Assembly: GCA_020310875.1 (NCBI GenBank)
Contig: CM035414.1
Span: forward strand, 197,507,141-197,571,140
Origin: Ceratopteris richardii
Taxonomy: Eukaryota > Streptophyta > Polypodiopsida > Polypodiales > Pteridaceae
Length of the DNA: 64,000 nucleotides
Direction: 5' to 3'
Shown here: one piece after another, positions 25,812 through 39,310 of the stretch
How the letters are laid out: each line of letters starts with the position of its first letter
Position numbering within the stretch: position 1 is the stretch's first letter
Program-made: the position numbers and the translations under genes
The notes under the pieces: generated by a model
What the model saw: only the letters and a program-made list of their open reading frames with translations
Databases searched by the model: none
What the model was told of the DNA's origin: nothing

Positions 25812-26100
25812 CACTACAACATATGAGTGGCATACCGACGTTGTATATACCGACGGTCACACTTAGTGTCGGTATGGGCTTCAAAAAATATCACTTAGAG
25901 ATACCGACGGTTAAGCGACCATCGGTATGACCGTTTTAAACGGATCATAAGTGTGGCCCGTAGCCGCCAGTATACGTGTCGGTATATGCGTCTGTATGGG
26001 TGTCGGTATAAGCGTCGGTAATTTACTGGGAATTATCGACGCGTATACCGACGCCTATACCAATGCATTTACCGGCGGCGAGTTTTAAACATACCGTGAA
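25812..26100 (+). mobile_element. one end of a CACTA (En/Spm) DNA transposon
   Basis: The terminus CACTACAACA matches the CACTA-superfamily inverted repeat. The next 280 bp contain many copies of ACCGACG/CGTCGGT in both orientations, typical of subterminal transposase-binding motifs. The LINE sequence it interrupts is uninterrupted at the matching point of the second copy (near 27763), which shows the empty site. The opposite terminus was not found before 27033, so the element is one-ended or rearranged. No transposase frame is visible. Confidence 0.75.
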
Positions 26101-26459
26101 CCCGAGAGTAGAACTTCACATCTTTGTGCGTGTTTGAGTACTGTTGGTCTTCTCTCGAATTTGCGCATGGGAACCGAATTGCGACCTGCATTGTCTTGTG
26201 CACACACACACAGACACACACAGATCTCTCTCTCTACACACACACTCTCTCGGCTTAGATCTCACATCTTGGTAAGTGCTTCCCGTACTGTTAGCATTTG
26301 TATTTCTCTATGCCTTAGGTTTTATAATTTCTCTTCTTTGATTTTGCAAAAGTTCTTTGGCATCGATTGTTTGGAATTGGACAATAGACGACATACATTA
26401 GGCTTTGATGACAACGATCCAAAAGAGGGACATACTTGTAAGTGATTTTTTTATTCTTT

Positions 26460-26805
<346 letters not shown>

Positions 26806-26849
26806 GAGAGATAAAGAATATTGAGAGAAAGGAAGATAGAGATAGGAAA

Positions 26850-27032
26850 ATAGAGCATACATACACACACATACACACACATTTACACATGCATACATAG
26901 ACACATACATGTACACACATGCATGCTTACATACACACACCTATACACACATGCATGCTTACATATAGACACACATACACACACATGCATGCATACACAC
27001 ACATATAAATTTACACACATGCGTACATACAC
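26850..27032. repeat. degenerate (CA)n / CATACACA repeat
   Basis: Irregular ACACACATGCATGC words up to the start of the LINE copy at 27033. Confidence 0.85.
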
Positions 27033-28820
27033 ACACGCCTCCATAATTCCCAACCCAACAAGATCTTTGTCATTAGAAAAAATGGTCCAATTTATTTTGG
27101 GCACACTTCTCCTATTGGAATGTCCTATCAATACCAAATTACTATAGATTCTTTTAAACCTTGCTAAGTCTTTGTCTTTTGTGTTCCAAAAAATCCAAAA
27201 TAGACAATTGATGAAAGATGAAGGTGATGATCACCATGGCATGCTCCAGTTCATTAAGTTTGCAAGCGTTCTGGTAAGAAAGCTTATTATCAAGCTTCAT
27301 GAGAACCGGATTTCACCATTGACAAATGGAAGCATTAAAACCCATCCAAATTCAATGAGAAGAATTGTGGACTAGGGTGCTTGTGAGAGTCTTGATTAAC
27401 AACAAATTGAGGAAGCTTTCTTCCAATGATTTATTTAAGATCCTAATACAATATAGATTGTGTCTACAAATTTTCAAAATGTGTATATACTACTAATACC
27501 ATTATGCACCAAGACTTTCATGTCATTGGCGAAGAGTGTCATTATCATTTGGTTCTAGCCATGGGGAAGCAGCAAATCATGGATATGCTCAAGATGGGAC
27601 TTATGGTTAACCAGTTTTCTAACGCCATCAATTTTATTATAAGGTAGAGAAGGATCCATGGGGCAACAATTTCTAATAGAGCATTTTAGTATGATCACCT
27701 AGGAGAGTTGACCATTGACATTGATGTAGGTTAATGTGTTCCCATAAGCATTGAGATCATCTTGATGAACTTAGGACCACAATGGGGAACGTTTTACTTG
27801 ACGTGATCACACGCTTCTGTCAAAATTAATCTTGATGAAGATGACATTTTGAGAAGATTCCTTAGCATATTCAAGGTCTTTTGATCCCACAATTCAATAA
27901 TAGTTTCTTCCCCTAATTTTTCTAAAAATAAATAAGTAGACTCTTTCTTTGAATTTCCTCTTTGTATCTAAGCTTTCTTCTAATTTTTTGGACCCTGCAT
28001 TCAATAGGAACTTCCTTTAATGAATTCATATGCAAGACATGAAATCATACGATAAAGATTTTCCCTTCTCACACAACATGTGTTGAGAATCTCCTTTTCA
28101 ACTTTGTCAAGGAGATATGGAGTTTGCTTGATTGTGAACTTCCAACACATTTCCAGAGAAGCATGGGTGCTAAAATCCTTGATGTAGGTCAAGGAGATCA
28201 TGTATTGGAAAGAAGGAAGAGAGAAGGTAGAAGGATAGGCATGAACCAAGGAGTTTTGCTATGTCTAAAGTGTTGCTTGAAAGTAGAACCACATGATAGT
28301 GATCACACAAAAATAAGAACACGCATTGATAGAAGGATGGGGGACCCTACTTGTCAATGCTATTCTATGTAATATAGCTTCTTTCAAGTATCACCTTTTG
28401 CAAATCAGTGCGTAATTGGATGTTTAACCAAGACAAGCCATCCTATCTTTGTTGTCCACCAGGTCATGGTGTAACTAAAACTTTTCCCAAATTTATTTCT
28501 AAAGGCCTTTGATAATTTTCTCCCATTGGTACTATCTATGAGAAGAAATGTCCACCATATTCGTTCCCCATAAAGAATGAACTCAAAGAGTAGAGATTCC
28601 AAAGAATGCCATGTAGTTAGACTTTTAATGTCTAAATTAGGAACATACACCAAGGAAATGATGAGTTGTATGGAACACTTAAAAGAATTAGAAAACCACT
28701 TATGATTGAATTCTTCCAAGGTCTCAACCAAGAAAGTGCACAAGACCGACCGAAAGAATAAAGATATGCCACCACTCTCATGTAGGTGTTGGGTGGTGAG
28801 CCACAAATGAGATGCCAAAA
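27033..28820 (-). mobile_element. LINE relic on the minus strand, copy 2 (endonuclease to RT end)
   Basis: The 3' part (27033-27763) repeats 25083-25811. Upstream on the minus strand, 28818-28405 stays open and resembles the end of an apurinic-type endonuclease domain. VYVPNLDIKSLTTWHSL fits the N-Y-A-P-N...W block, and a degenerate GDFN site follows. RT between these parts is broken by many stops. The orientation is opposite to the LINE at 20583-23839 and it is older. Confidence 0.5.
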
Positions 28821-30389
28821 TACTTTTAAGTAACTTATGAAGTTCCTTTATCTTGTTTTAATATGTTGGAGACAATTGAAGTATGGGTTCACACTTTTAT
28901 CTCAAAGCCATTGACCAATCATTGTTGCTTTTGAGGGTTCTAACAACCCTCAAATGCTAAACGAAACAATGATCATTTATGAAGGCAAAGATTTTTGTTG
29001 TGAGGAACTAGGACATGCTTTTCGTGTTATTATCTTCATCTCGTCTTCATGAAGATGAGGGCTCATGCACATAAGCCATCCTTGGAGGGGGCTTGTCCAA
29101 GGGTACCTTGCTAGAATTTTTCCATTTTGAGAAACCTCCATCACAAGAGAATTCAAAACCAGATTAGGAATTATAGATCGAATAGTCAAACTTATGTTCT
29201 TGAAGGTATCTTCTTTGCTAGTGGTGTGACTTGTTTATTGTTGTTCCTTTTTTGTGGAGATATTGTTTAGGGTCTCCTCTTCAACCTCCACAAGCTTAAT
29301 TTCACGAGGTAGTCTAAATGATTGATCTCATTTTCCATATTACAAAGGACATTTGTTTGAGGGACGAAGATATCCCAAGATAACCTTTGGGGCTTCTTCT
29401 CCTTCTCTACCTCACTTCTATTAAGTCATCCAAGTCTTGTCCTTGATGCTTTCTATCTCAATGGAAAGTCTTTGATCCTCTTGCCTTATGCCCTCTAGTG
29501 AAATCGTGCATTGGGCAAGTCTTTGTATACTAATTCCCATTCTAGAGGCAAGCCTTCACCTATATCCATGTACATTTTTGACGGTAGATTAAAGTTTAGA
29601 TCTCCTTCAACATAGATCTGTGGGTGTCATCGTGCATTGAATCAATACAATGCCTCTTCATAGACGATACCACCAACATCTTCTCAAGAGTCTAGCAGAG
29701 GATTGATCGAGGAAACAATCTCCGTAATAAATTCATAAAGGAAGTAATGAAGGTTAATAAGCTCCACCCATATTAGATATAGTGATGATTTTCACTTATT
29801 TGGGATGGAATCTAGGATCCACTTGAAGAGGAATAACATTGTGTGCCCCGCTTATGAGGAGCCAACCTACAATGCTTGGAATGTCGTTTCCTCATTTTGA
29901 AATATCATAAGCATGTGGTTTTCTTGCAAAAACTAACACTTGCTAACCACGATGCCACATGGGAACCACTGCGTATGGATCCATTGTCTGACGATTTCAA
30001 GTGGGTGCTTTGGACCAAACATCTACCCAATGAGATAAATCCTTTTTTAATCTTCCTGCATAGTTGAAATGCCCCCTAGGAAGGGTGATAAATAGAGGTT
30101 CAATCCTAAAAAGTTCTAGAAAAGAAACTATTTAGGTTTTGAAGTCATCCATGTAGAAAATTGTGTTTATTTAGCACAAAAAAGTAGTTTCTAGATGTGT
30201 TGTATATTTTATGAGTTAACATGATCCACTCACATAACCTGTAGATCCAAAAGAAAATCTATTTGTAGGTGGAAAACCAGTTGAATTTGTTTTATTATAT
30301 ACATGAGTAGCGGGGAATTTAAACTATCAAAAATCACAAAATATTACTTGGATTAATGTTGTAAGATTACTATCTCCATTAGAGAGTGC
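28821..30389. other. no gene recognised
   Basis: AT-rich and full of stops in all frames. It may include further decayed LINE sequence up to about 29190, but no motif supports it. Confidence 0.4.
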
Positions 30390-30870
30390 ACCAACTAATC
30401 ATTTGGCTTGATTGTATCCAAGAGAGTGTTAAGATATCTCAAGCATATAGACAACGGAGATCTATACTTTTGGCATTTATATGGACTACAACCCAAGGGT
30501 TTTAGTGATGTCGGTACAACTCGATTGAAGGATAATAAAAGGAGTGTACCTATTTATTTCTTCATGCTAGATTCAAGGGTCACTTCATGGATGTCCAAGA
30601 AAACACCTATACTTGCACTTTCATTTACTGAAGTAGAATACATATTTCTAGCACTTACTACATTGGAGATCATGTGGCTCAAGAACTCTTTGTACCATTT
30701 GCAAAATAAAGTATATCTAGATCATAAAAAAGATGGTGAGTCAATATTTCTCTTCAAGGCACACCAATTAAATCAAGTTCAAATGATAATTTTCGTTGGA
30801 TTGTGCCTATTTCACTTTAACATAAATAAATTTGATCAAATCATCCATACCAACCATGAGTTTTAATGGA
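30390..30870 (+). pseudogene. copia F relic: end of RT and RNase H
   Basis: The plus-strand frame 30408-30866 gives RVLRYLKHIDNGDLYFWH, then GLQPKGFSD, SWMSKKTPILALSFTEVEY and an ALTTLEIMWLK segment. These are the hallmark order of copia RNase H. Some usual residues are altered and no LTR is evident nearby. It is the only copia fragment on the plus strand here. Confidence 0.8.
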
Positions 30871-31301
30871 AGCTAACTCTTGTTCTCGAGTGAACAAAAT
30901 CCTCATCGATTGGAGTTCTAAGAAAACAATTATTTTTTTGAATTCTATGGTTGTCCTATGGAGATGCAATACCCATCGGTATGGTCTACCTTGTAGATAG
31001 AATAATATGAGAAAGGGATTGATGAGGCTATGAAAAGGAGTATTAAACGTCAATGTCATACCAATTTGTGAAGCCATCTTCATCTGTGCACGAGTCACCT
31101 GAGACAAAAATGTCCTAGAACTCTTCTTCCCTATAATGTTGTGATGATTCATGGACCGAAAATAAATAAAACTTTGACAAAAATAAATTAAATTATAATA
31201 ACTCATATACTACAACAATTAGAATCAACATATAAACCTCTCTTGACTTCTTGATTAAAATGCAATTACGATCTCCAAATTCTACAATCATGCTTTAAAA
31301 A

Positions 31302-31529
31302 TATTGGAGTTTGAGGTTTGTGGAAGCATGCAAACAACACAAGCAAGAAGAAGAAGCTTGGAGCAGAGCACACAATATTGACTGTATTACAAAGAGAATG
31401 TACAAAGATAAGTAGCCTATTCAAATAATAGGTGTGTATACAAGCAAGGGAAAAAACCTCCATAAAAGTAAAAAAAGTACCCCCGCAGTCCTAGTGTGTT
31501 CACACACATGACTACGTAAATATATCAAA
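31302..31529 (-). repeat. 3' LTR of copia B2
   Basis: Similar to 8048-8280. Preceded on the minus strand by the purine run AGGGGGATTTTT. Confidence 0.65.
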
Positions 31530-33598
31530 AAATCCCCCTAGGAGTGATACGGTGAACAAGGAGCTCGAACTCATGTATAACAAAATGCTAAGCTATGTCG
31601 AATCGATCCACAAAAGGAAGTAAGCCAAAAGCTTTGCAAAAAGCATCAAACTTCTCCCTAGGTAGAGCCTTTGTGAAAAGGTATGTAGTGTTCTCTTGTG
31701 TGGGCACATATGCCAAAGTGATCTCTCCAATAGAGAACCTCCCCCTAACATAATGATAGTGCACCTCAATGTGCTTATTGTAAGCATGGAACACAGGGTT
31801 CCTCACAACTGCCAATGCACTCTTAGTGTCAATGAAGATGGTGGCGGCAAAAGACTAACCATCACCCAAATCGGCCATAAGGTGTCTGAGCCACACACAC
31901 TCAGCAATTGCTTTCATAGCTTCCCTGTACTTAGCCTCACAACTAGAAGTGGCCACACTAGGCTGCTTCTTGCTCAACCAAGATATACATGAGCTACTAA
32001 GCATGAAGTAAGAGCCACTAGTGGACACAGGAGTGTCATAGCAGCCAGAATAGTTAGAGTCAGAGAAAGCATGTAAGTCAAGTGGTAGGGATCCCCCCTT
32101 GGGATAAAACAATCCAAATAGTCATGTACCACTCAAGTAGCAAAAGATGCACTTAACTGCTTGCCAATGCTTCACACCTAGGCAATGCATAAACCTCCTC
32201 ATTCATGAAACAATGAATTGATTTCCAACATCATGAAGACTCAGCTGTAAACCTGTCTCCATAGGAGTGGCTATAGGTTTCTAGTCTTCAATCCCAAAGC
32301 ACCGCAATAATGTGTCAATATATTTTGTTTGACACAAAGTTATTTTACCATCAACTTGCATAAACTGAATGCCAAAATAATGATGCAAATGCGCCAAATC
32401 TGACATCTCAAATGAGGCATGCAAATCAACCTTAAAATCAGCAATATGCTTGTCATGAGGAATAGTGAGCAACATGTCATCAACATAGACAACAATGACC
32501 AGAAGCACATCATTTGCATGCTTAGCATATGAGGTCCTCTCAGTTGGACTGTTCTCGAAACCACCTACAATCAAATAGGCATGTATCTTTTCATACAAAT
32601 CATGTGGTGCTTGTTTCAAACCATACAATGCCTTTTTCATTCTAGACCCCTAGTTTTCATGCCCTTTGTGCACAAATCCATGGGGCTCAAAAACATACAC
32701 TTCTTCATGCAAGTCACCATTCAGAAAAGCAGTTTTAATGTCCAACTAATGTCCATTCCAACAATGATGAGCTTCAATTGCACAGATCCTATGAACAGTA
32801 GTCATTCGACATGTACGAGTAAAGGTGTCATCAAAATCTATGCCTCTTTCCTAAGCATAACCCTTCTCAACAAGCCTAGCTTTATACCTGTCAACTGTTC
32901 CATCATGCTTATGCTTCAGCTTGTATACCCACTTAGTGCCAATGGCCTTCTTGCCAAGATGAAAGACACATAAAGAATAAGTAGAATTTTTCATATAAGC
33001 ATCATATTTTGATTGCATAGTAGCCATCCAATTTTTCAAACTTTGTGCGTCATCAAACATAACTAGCTCATTCTCATCAAAAAGTTTAGAGGCCACTATA
33101 GCACATCAAACTAGTACAAAAGAAGCACTTTGAAAGCCTCAACCAGTATGATATGATAGAGGACCATCTATTTTGCTATCACAAAAAGTCTGCACAAGCC
33201 ATTTTGGCATAGTTTTTTTCACCTCAATATCAGCTCTCTCATCAACAAGTGCATCATGTAAATCTGAATCCGAAATGGAATGACTACATCATCACATGAA
33301 ACATGTAAAGGATGAGAAGTTGCCTCATAAGGACTAGCACTAGAATGTGCACCTATAAAAAGAGGCAGCAAAGTGTCATACATGTGTTTGGAGCTAACTT
33401 ATGTCTCCTTAGTACATGAAAGTAATGGTTGAATAGCATCTTCCACAAAAACAACATCATGGCTAACCAAAATGTGTTAAGTCAATCCATGATACAATTG
33501 ATAGAATTTGATTTTAGAACTATACCCAACAAATAAACATTTCATTGCTTTATCATGCATTTCCCTATGTTGTTGTTCAAGCACTAATGCATATGCGA
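31302..33598 (-). mobile_element. Ty1/copia B2, 3' half (integrase end-RT-RNase H-3' LTR)
   Basis: On the minus strand a broken integrase C-terminal region starts near 33598. RT pieces follow (33096-32851 with KKAIGTKWVYKLKHK; 32640-32281 with KKALYGLKQAP and YVDDML). RNase H (32112-31855, SWLSKKQPSVATSSCEAKY; 31815-31588, VHYHYVRGR), a polypurine tract (31541-31530) and the 3' LTR (31529-31302) complete it. Several stops and frameshifts separate these pieces. At 33598 homology to copia B3 stops abruptly where the LTR of element E begins. Confidence 0.82.
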
Positions 33599-34068
33599 TT
33601 GGAGATATCATAGATGCAATGCACTATGGCCATTGGAAGTCAATTTTGGACAAATTAGATAGATAAAGCTCCTTCCAATATGGACTATGATGTGGTTGTG
33701 AGATTCATAAAAACAAGAAAAGCAACTGTAGGAGAGACGTTGGTCAAAGCTATCTTGAGAATTGTATCTAAAGGTTTGATATTAGTTTGTTTCATGTCAT
33801 ATTGGGGATTCACCCCTCCTTGGATGAGGTGGCACTCATGCCACTTGGCATCAATTTGGGTTTATATTATATGGTAGAAGAGCTAGGATATTATTGTCTC
33901 TTACGAGAACTGAAAGAGGAGAGATTAGATGCTTGGTGATTGGGAGGAAAGATCTAAAGCACATCTCTGTGTCGTCTGTGAAGGCTATAGTGTAGCACCA
34001 AAAACTATAGTACATGATAGTGGTATCAGAGCAAAAGATTTGGGTGGCTTTCGTATGTGCAGGGGAAC

Positions 34069-34122
34069 GGGATTGAACCCAAGTGGCTGGAATTGGAGGA
34101 CATCTAGCTAACCAAGGCGCCT
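34069..34122 (-). repeat. tRNA-like A and B boxes (possible SINE head)
   Basis: The minus strand reads TTGGTTAGCTAG, then about 30 bases on GGGTTCAATCCC, which fits the spacing of a tRNA-type Pol III promoter. It lies just inside the element E primer site, antisense to it. The rest does not fold as an obvious tRNA. Confidence 0.4.
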
Positions 34123-35990
34123 TTCTCCTAGTGTATCTAGTTCAGCACAGCAGATATACATGTATTCGAGTGTGGATGAAGGGAACCTTTGCGAGAGCTC
34201 CTTAGGATGGAGCTTCAAGACATGCATTTTCTCAGAGTAGAGATGCTCTCACAAAAAGAAAGAATTGCTGAAGCAGGAACATAACTCCTCACATTTGTGA
34301 AGTAAAGAAATAAAGCTTTCAGTGATTTCTTCCACAAACAGATGCAAAAGGGGAAGCACAATTATTAAGGCATCAAGAAGCAGTAGAAGATGATGCTCTT
34401 CTCTATGGAAGATTAGGACCTCTATGGCATTGTGCATGATTCTAGCAAGAAGAATTTATGGCTTCAAGTTCCAGGTTTGATCATTTTTGAATTTCTGTAA
34501 GAATCTTTATTTTTGGGTAAGGATAAGGAAAGGCTAGGGGGTAAGTCTTTCAACAAAAATCATATTTATGGAGAGTATGAGATATATACTCTCACCTTAA
34601 GTCATGATTTTCTCCAAAGTACAAGAAATAATAGGCTTTGGCTATTATAGAATAGCCCTCCTGCATGATTTTGCATAAGTTTTAGGTGTTATTTTTTACT
34701 TGTAGCCATTTTGGGAAGTGAAAAAGAAGAGGTATTTTTTTAAAGAGTGGTAGTAAAAACCATGCATACCTATAGTCTAGTATATTGAATTCCATAAATC
34801 CAAAATATACCTCAGTATGATGGGAGTTTGAAGCTCCACAAGACCCCCTTCTATCACAGTTTAAGAAAAAATTCAGCACCTAAATCTAAGAAATTCCCAT
34901 TTTGGACGAGGGAAAAAAAAGGTGTATTCGCTACGGATGGATGGGAAAAAGTATATATACTGAGAGTATGATGTATGGACTTCATAGGAAAATCATTAGA
35001 TTCATCAAAATAATAAGTTAAGGAGGAATTTTACTTCCTCAAAAACCCATTCCCGCACTTGTTGGAAAAAATTTCAAGTGTTAGTTTTAGACGAACTCCA
35101 ATTTTGGGAGTAAGAAAAGGGACTATTTAAGAAGCTTCCTATGGATTAGTGCATACACACATGAAGTATTGTGTATGAATTACCCTGGAGAAGAGAAAAT
35201 CCAAGAAAAATCCACATTAGGGGTGGATTAGAAGCTTGCTAAGAGCTCCCATTTAAGTTTTGCATAAATGTAAAAATCTTGATTTAGGCCTCTTTCGAGG
35301 AGCGAATTAGCATGCATGAAGAATGGACTTGGTAAGGTGAAAATAGGCCCAAGCATCTTCATATACGATTCCCTGATGTTATTGAGAGAATTTTAGAATT
35401 TTCTTGATGGAAGAGTGCTTTTGGGCACGCCAAAAATCATATTTTTCCACTTTTTCTAGCCCCTCCAGCAGTCCACTAGTTTGGCATGTCCCGCTTGGAA
35501 TGGCTATATCTTGGGCTAGAAGACTCCAAATTGGACGTGCTATGGCTGGTTTCGAAGAGCACAAGGTCTAATTTCAGTTTATGAAAAGAAATTTTGGAAA
35601 ATATATATTTCCTTAGGTCTGTACAGCTCTGCAAGGTCTGAATAATTTTTTAGGACTACCTTCCGGGAGCCATATCTTTGAAATCGTGAAGGCGATTTGA
35701 GTAATTTCACTTCGAGAGTTTTGCAGATGCTATATATTTCAGTTTTTGATTGTTTGCAGGTCTCTAAATGATTTTTTGAGGTCTAAATAAGGATTACAAA
35801 TGCATTTTTGAGTAAATTTTGCATTATTCTAGCAATCATTTGACCATGCTTTATGTTTTGGGAAGTGATCGGATGTTTTTGGACACTTCAAAGCTTATGT
35901 TAGGACCTAAGGAGGAAGCTGTAGAGTTCTCGAAGTTCATCGAGAAGGATTCGGTGCCTGCAATTCCAATAACAAACCATTGAGGGATGT

Positions 35991-36027
35991 ATGCTTTATG
36001 CTTTATGCTTTATGCTTTATGCTTTAT
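35991..36027 (+). repeat. (ATGCTTT)5 microsatellite
   Basis: Five perfect 7-bp units. Confidence 0.9.
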
Positions 36028-36169
36028 TTTAGTTTACGCTTTCTGTATGTACTGTATGTCCTAGCATGATAAATTAGATTAGTAACAAGATATAATGAAC
36101 TACTTCTATCATCAAAGATATGTGGAGTGGAAGATTAAGACCTAAAGTAGATTATAGGGTCTAGACCCA

Positions 36170-39100
36170 CATTGCTTTGCGAGTAACATTTGCCAATCCT
36201 CTATATTTAGCCTCAATTGATAATATTGTTACAAATTGTTGCTTCTTTGAAGAACAAGATATCAATTTTGTACCTACAAAGGTGACATATCCAAATAGGC
36301 TTGCTCTATAATCTTAGAGCCTACCCAATACACATCAAAAAATAGCCTTATGTGTATATCAAAGGTATAAGGATAGTACAAACCTTAATTATATGTTCCC
36401 TTTGGGTATTTGAGGATTCTTTTCATTTTTCACATGTGAGGTTTAATTGGAGTATGCAACACTCACAAGTACCCTGATGATAGGCAAGTGAAAGAGTTTC
36501 TTCATAATCAATAGCTTGTTTTTGTGATACCCTTTGGCAAGTAGAATTTCTTTGTACCTATTGATAGATCAATAAGAGTTTTCTTTACCTTATGTATCCA
36601 CCTTTAGCATAAGACTTTCGTAGATGGTGTTCAGCACCAATTTGCGAGGTTGATTTTCATGTACAACATCAAAATCTTTCTGCATAGCATTCATCCATTT
36701 AGGCTTCTTCTTGGCTTCTTCATATGATAAAGGCTCTTCGAAATTTGAATCTTGGGTACTACAATGAAGGATCATATCCATACCTTTCTGGCTTTCTCTT
36801 TGCTCTTGTTGATCTTCCAATGGTTTGTTTAGAGAATTCTCCCACATCTCTCATTTCTTGCACTTTGGCTTAATTGCCTCTATAGTTTTAAGAATTGATT
36901 ACACTCCTTGGAGTCTTCTGATCATCTTTTGGATAACTTGATGCTTCAAGTGTATGCTCATTCGTTTCTTATAGACTTGGAAAGTCCTCCTCTAGGTCGT
37001 GAGGTAGTTTCATTTTCCTCCAATCTTCTTCAAACCATGATTTGTTGCACAAGATCTCTACTTACAATGAGGCCTTTATTGCTTGGATTATACAACATAT
37101 AACCTTTCTTATTAAGTTCATAGCCAATGGAGATGCATTTATCTACCTTAGGGTCCAATTGGCCTCTAATCTATGAAGGTATGTGTGCATATGCAATGCA
37201 CCCAAAGATCCTATCATGATCAAAACTAGGTCTCATTCCATTACAAAAATCATATGGTTTCATGCCCCTGAGAGCCTTAAATGGGATTCTATTGACTAGA
37301 TTTGTAGATATTGATACTCCCTCTACCCAGAAGTAGTTGTGGAGTCTCTTCTCATTGAGCATAAATCTTGCAGCCTCTCCATATGTTCTACTCCTCTTTT
37401 CCACTCCATTTTGCAAAAGAGTGTATCTCTTGGTGATTCCTCTTTTGACCCCCCTCTCTTGGAGATAAGAATCAAAGTCATAAGAGATAATTCCTTTCAT
37501 TTGGCCTTAGTCTCTTTAGGGTTTTACATATTTGGCTCTCGATTAGAGCTAGATATTTTTTTAAGAAAGAAAAAGATTCATCTTTATGTTTCATGAACTA
37601 TAAGAAAATCCATCTACTACAATTAGCTATGAATGATGCAATACCTTCATCCAGATATTGGAGGCTCCTTACTTGGTCCCCATACATTTGTGTGGACCAA
37701 CTCTAATCACGCTTCATGAATGTAACCTTTCATAGTGAAGGTTTGCCTATATCACTTACCAAATTGAAAAGGAATAAATTTAAAAATCATATGTTTTTTT
37801 GCAATGTTTGGTAGAGTGCATACACTCTACTCCCTGCTGATTAGTTTGAGATCTACTTTACCTATCTGAGGTAATATATTGTGCCCAATCTCTGATTTTG
37901 GTTGTGTTTGGGTGCTATATTTGAACAATGCAATGTTCTTGACGTCTTGGCGTTCAAAGGTGAACAATCTACCTCACTTTTTCTCCTATTGCTATCTTCT
38001 GCAATCCTTGAGGTGGATATTCAACAAATGGTCCATGCTTGGTGAATATTACCATCTAGAGTCTTCACATTACCTATCATCATGCCTCAATGCCTTGCGT
38101 CATCTCTAGATTTGGACTTCATGTCTATTCCTTGGGTCTTCGAAATCTTGGTGTAGAGTTACATTACTTGCCACATGATTTGAGAATCTTGAGTCTATAT
38201 AAAATACATGTTCATCTGATTTACCTTCATAGTCATGTTCACGAGAAGAAGTGAGTATTCTTGACCTTAATCATCTATATGGTTGTTGTAGTATCTCTTT
38301 CCTTTGTATCCACCTTCGTAATTGTTATTTGTATGACTTGTTATTGTATCCATATGAGTTGTTGAATCTTCCTCTTGAACTTCCATAGCTTCCTATGTTG
38401 TATCTTCTTCCTCTTTGTTTTATTGGATTCCTAAAACAGTTCTTAGTAGTATGATTGGTTAGAACACATATCATACACATACTGATGTGCCTTGATCTCT
38501 CCCCTTCCACTATCTACCTCCTTTTCCTCTTCCTCTTGAACCTCTACTTATACTTGCAAAATTTTCTTGAGAATTACCTCCTTCAGCATCAAACTTGTTA
38601 CTCTTGCCTTTGTTATCTTTGATTTATCCATATCTATGTAGAAAGTAGAAAATTGATTACCTTTTTGGTTGTCTCGATGCTTCATTAGCTTTTCTTCTTG
38701 TGTGAACAATTGCCTTATGAGTATGTTGAAGTCAAGAACGTGCATGTAAATCTAGAGATCCATCGTTGTGGTGATGGCCTCCCATTTTTCATCAACCTTG
38801 ATATCAATGATGAATTGCCTCACTATTTGTTCCTCATTCATAACTTCTTGAATGATTCCAAGCTGGTTTGCAATGTCCTTTATCTTTGTGACAAAATCAA
38901 TCACACTTTGCTAGGGTATCTTCTTGAGTGTTGTTAACTCCATCCATCATTGATTCTTCCTTGCGTTGGTGCTTGATGAAAACAATACTTCAAGAATATT
39001 CCATGTGTCTTGTGATATTTTGTAGCTCCTAATCTAAGGAAGTAAACACTTAGAGATAGAGTTAAGAATGTATGATGTTTCCAAGGCATCCTTTAAGCAT

Positions 39101-39310
39101 TGTGCATTCAATCTTTTTTGCTCCTCTTGTGTCGGTTGGCCCTTGCTTTTGAGCTTTGGGATTATCTCTTCTCTAGATATGAAACCATAGAGACTAATTC
39201 ACTATTGACATGCTTCCATTCTTAGGGACCATGTTGATTAATTTCTACAATATAGTTTGTCAATAGATGAGGGGAATCCATCACCCATGATGATTAGTCT
39301 CTATGATACT
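36170..39310 (-). mobile_element. Ty1/copia D, decayed, without clear LTRs
   Basis: On the minus strand, gag pieces lie at 39230-38548, followed by a degenerate zinc knuckle (CMICVLTNHTTKNC, about 38460). Pre-integrase remnants come next, then an integrase piece (37500-37171, TLLQNGVEKRSR and WVEGVSISTNLVNRIP). An RT N-terminal piece follows (36847-36590, PLSYEEAKKKPKWMNAM) and an RNase H trace near 36250. The central RT block with YVDD appears to be missing between 36590 and 36330. No LTR pair was found; both ends are approximate. Confidence 0.75.

Larger units (their letters stand above)
33600..36030 (+). mobile_element. LTR family E element (left LTR plus internal region, no pol)
   Basis: An LTR-like stretch (about 33600-34019) with a TATA-rich promoter-like motif near 33865 is followed at 34021-34032 by TGGTATCAGAGC. 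The internal region has no RT, integrase or RNase H; a short broken frame near 34230-34430 is all that is seen. Bases 34500-34960 recur inverted at 4774-5060. The right LTR is not evident before copia D begins near 36170, so the element is incomplete or its right end is lost. Confidence 0.5.
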
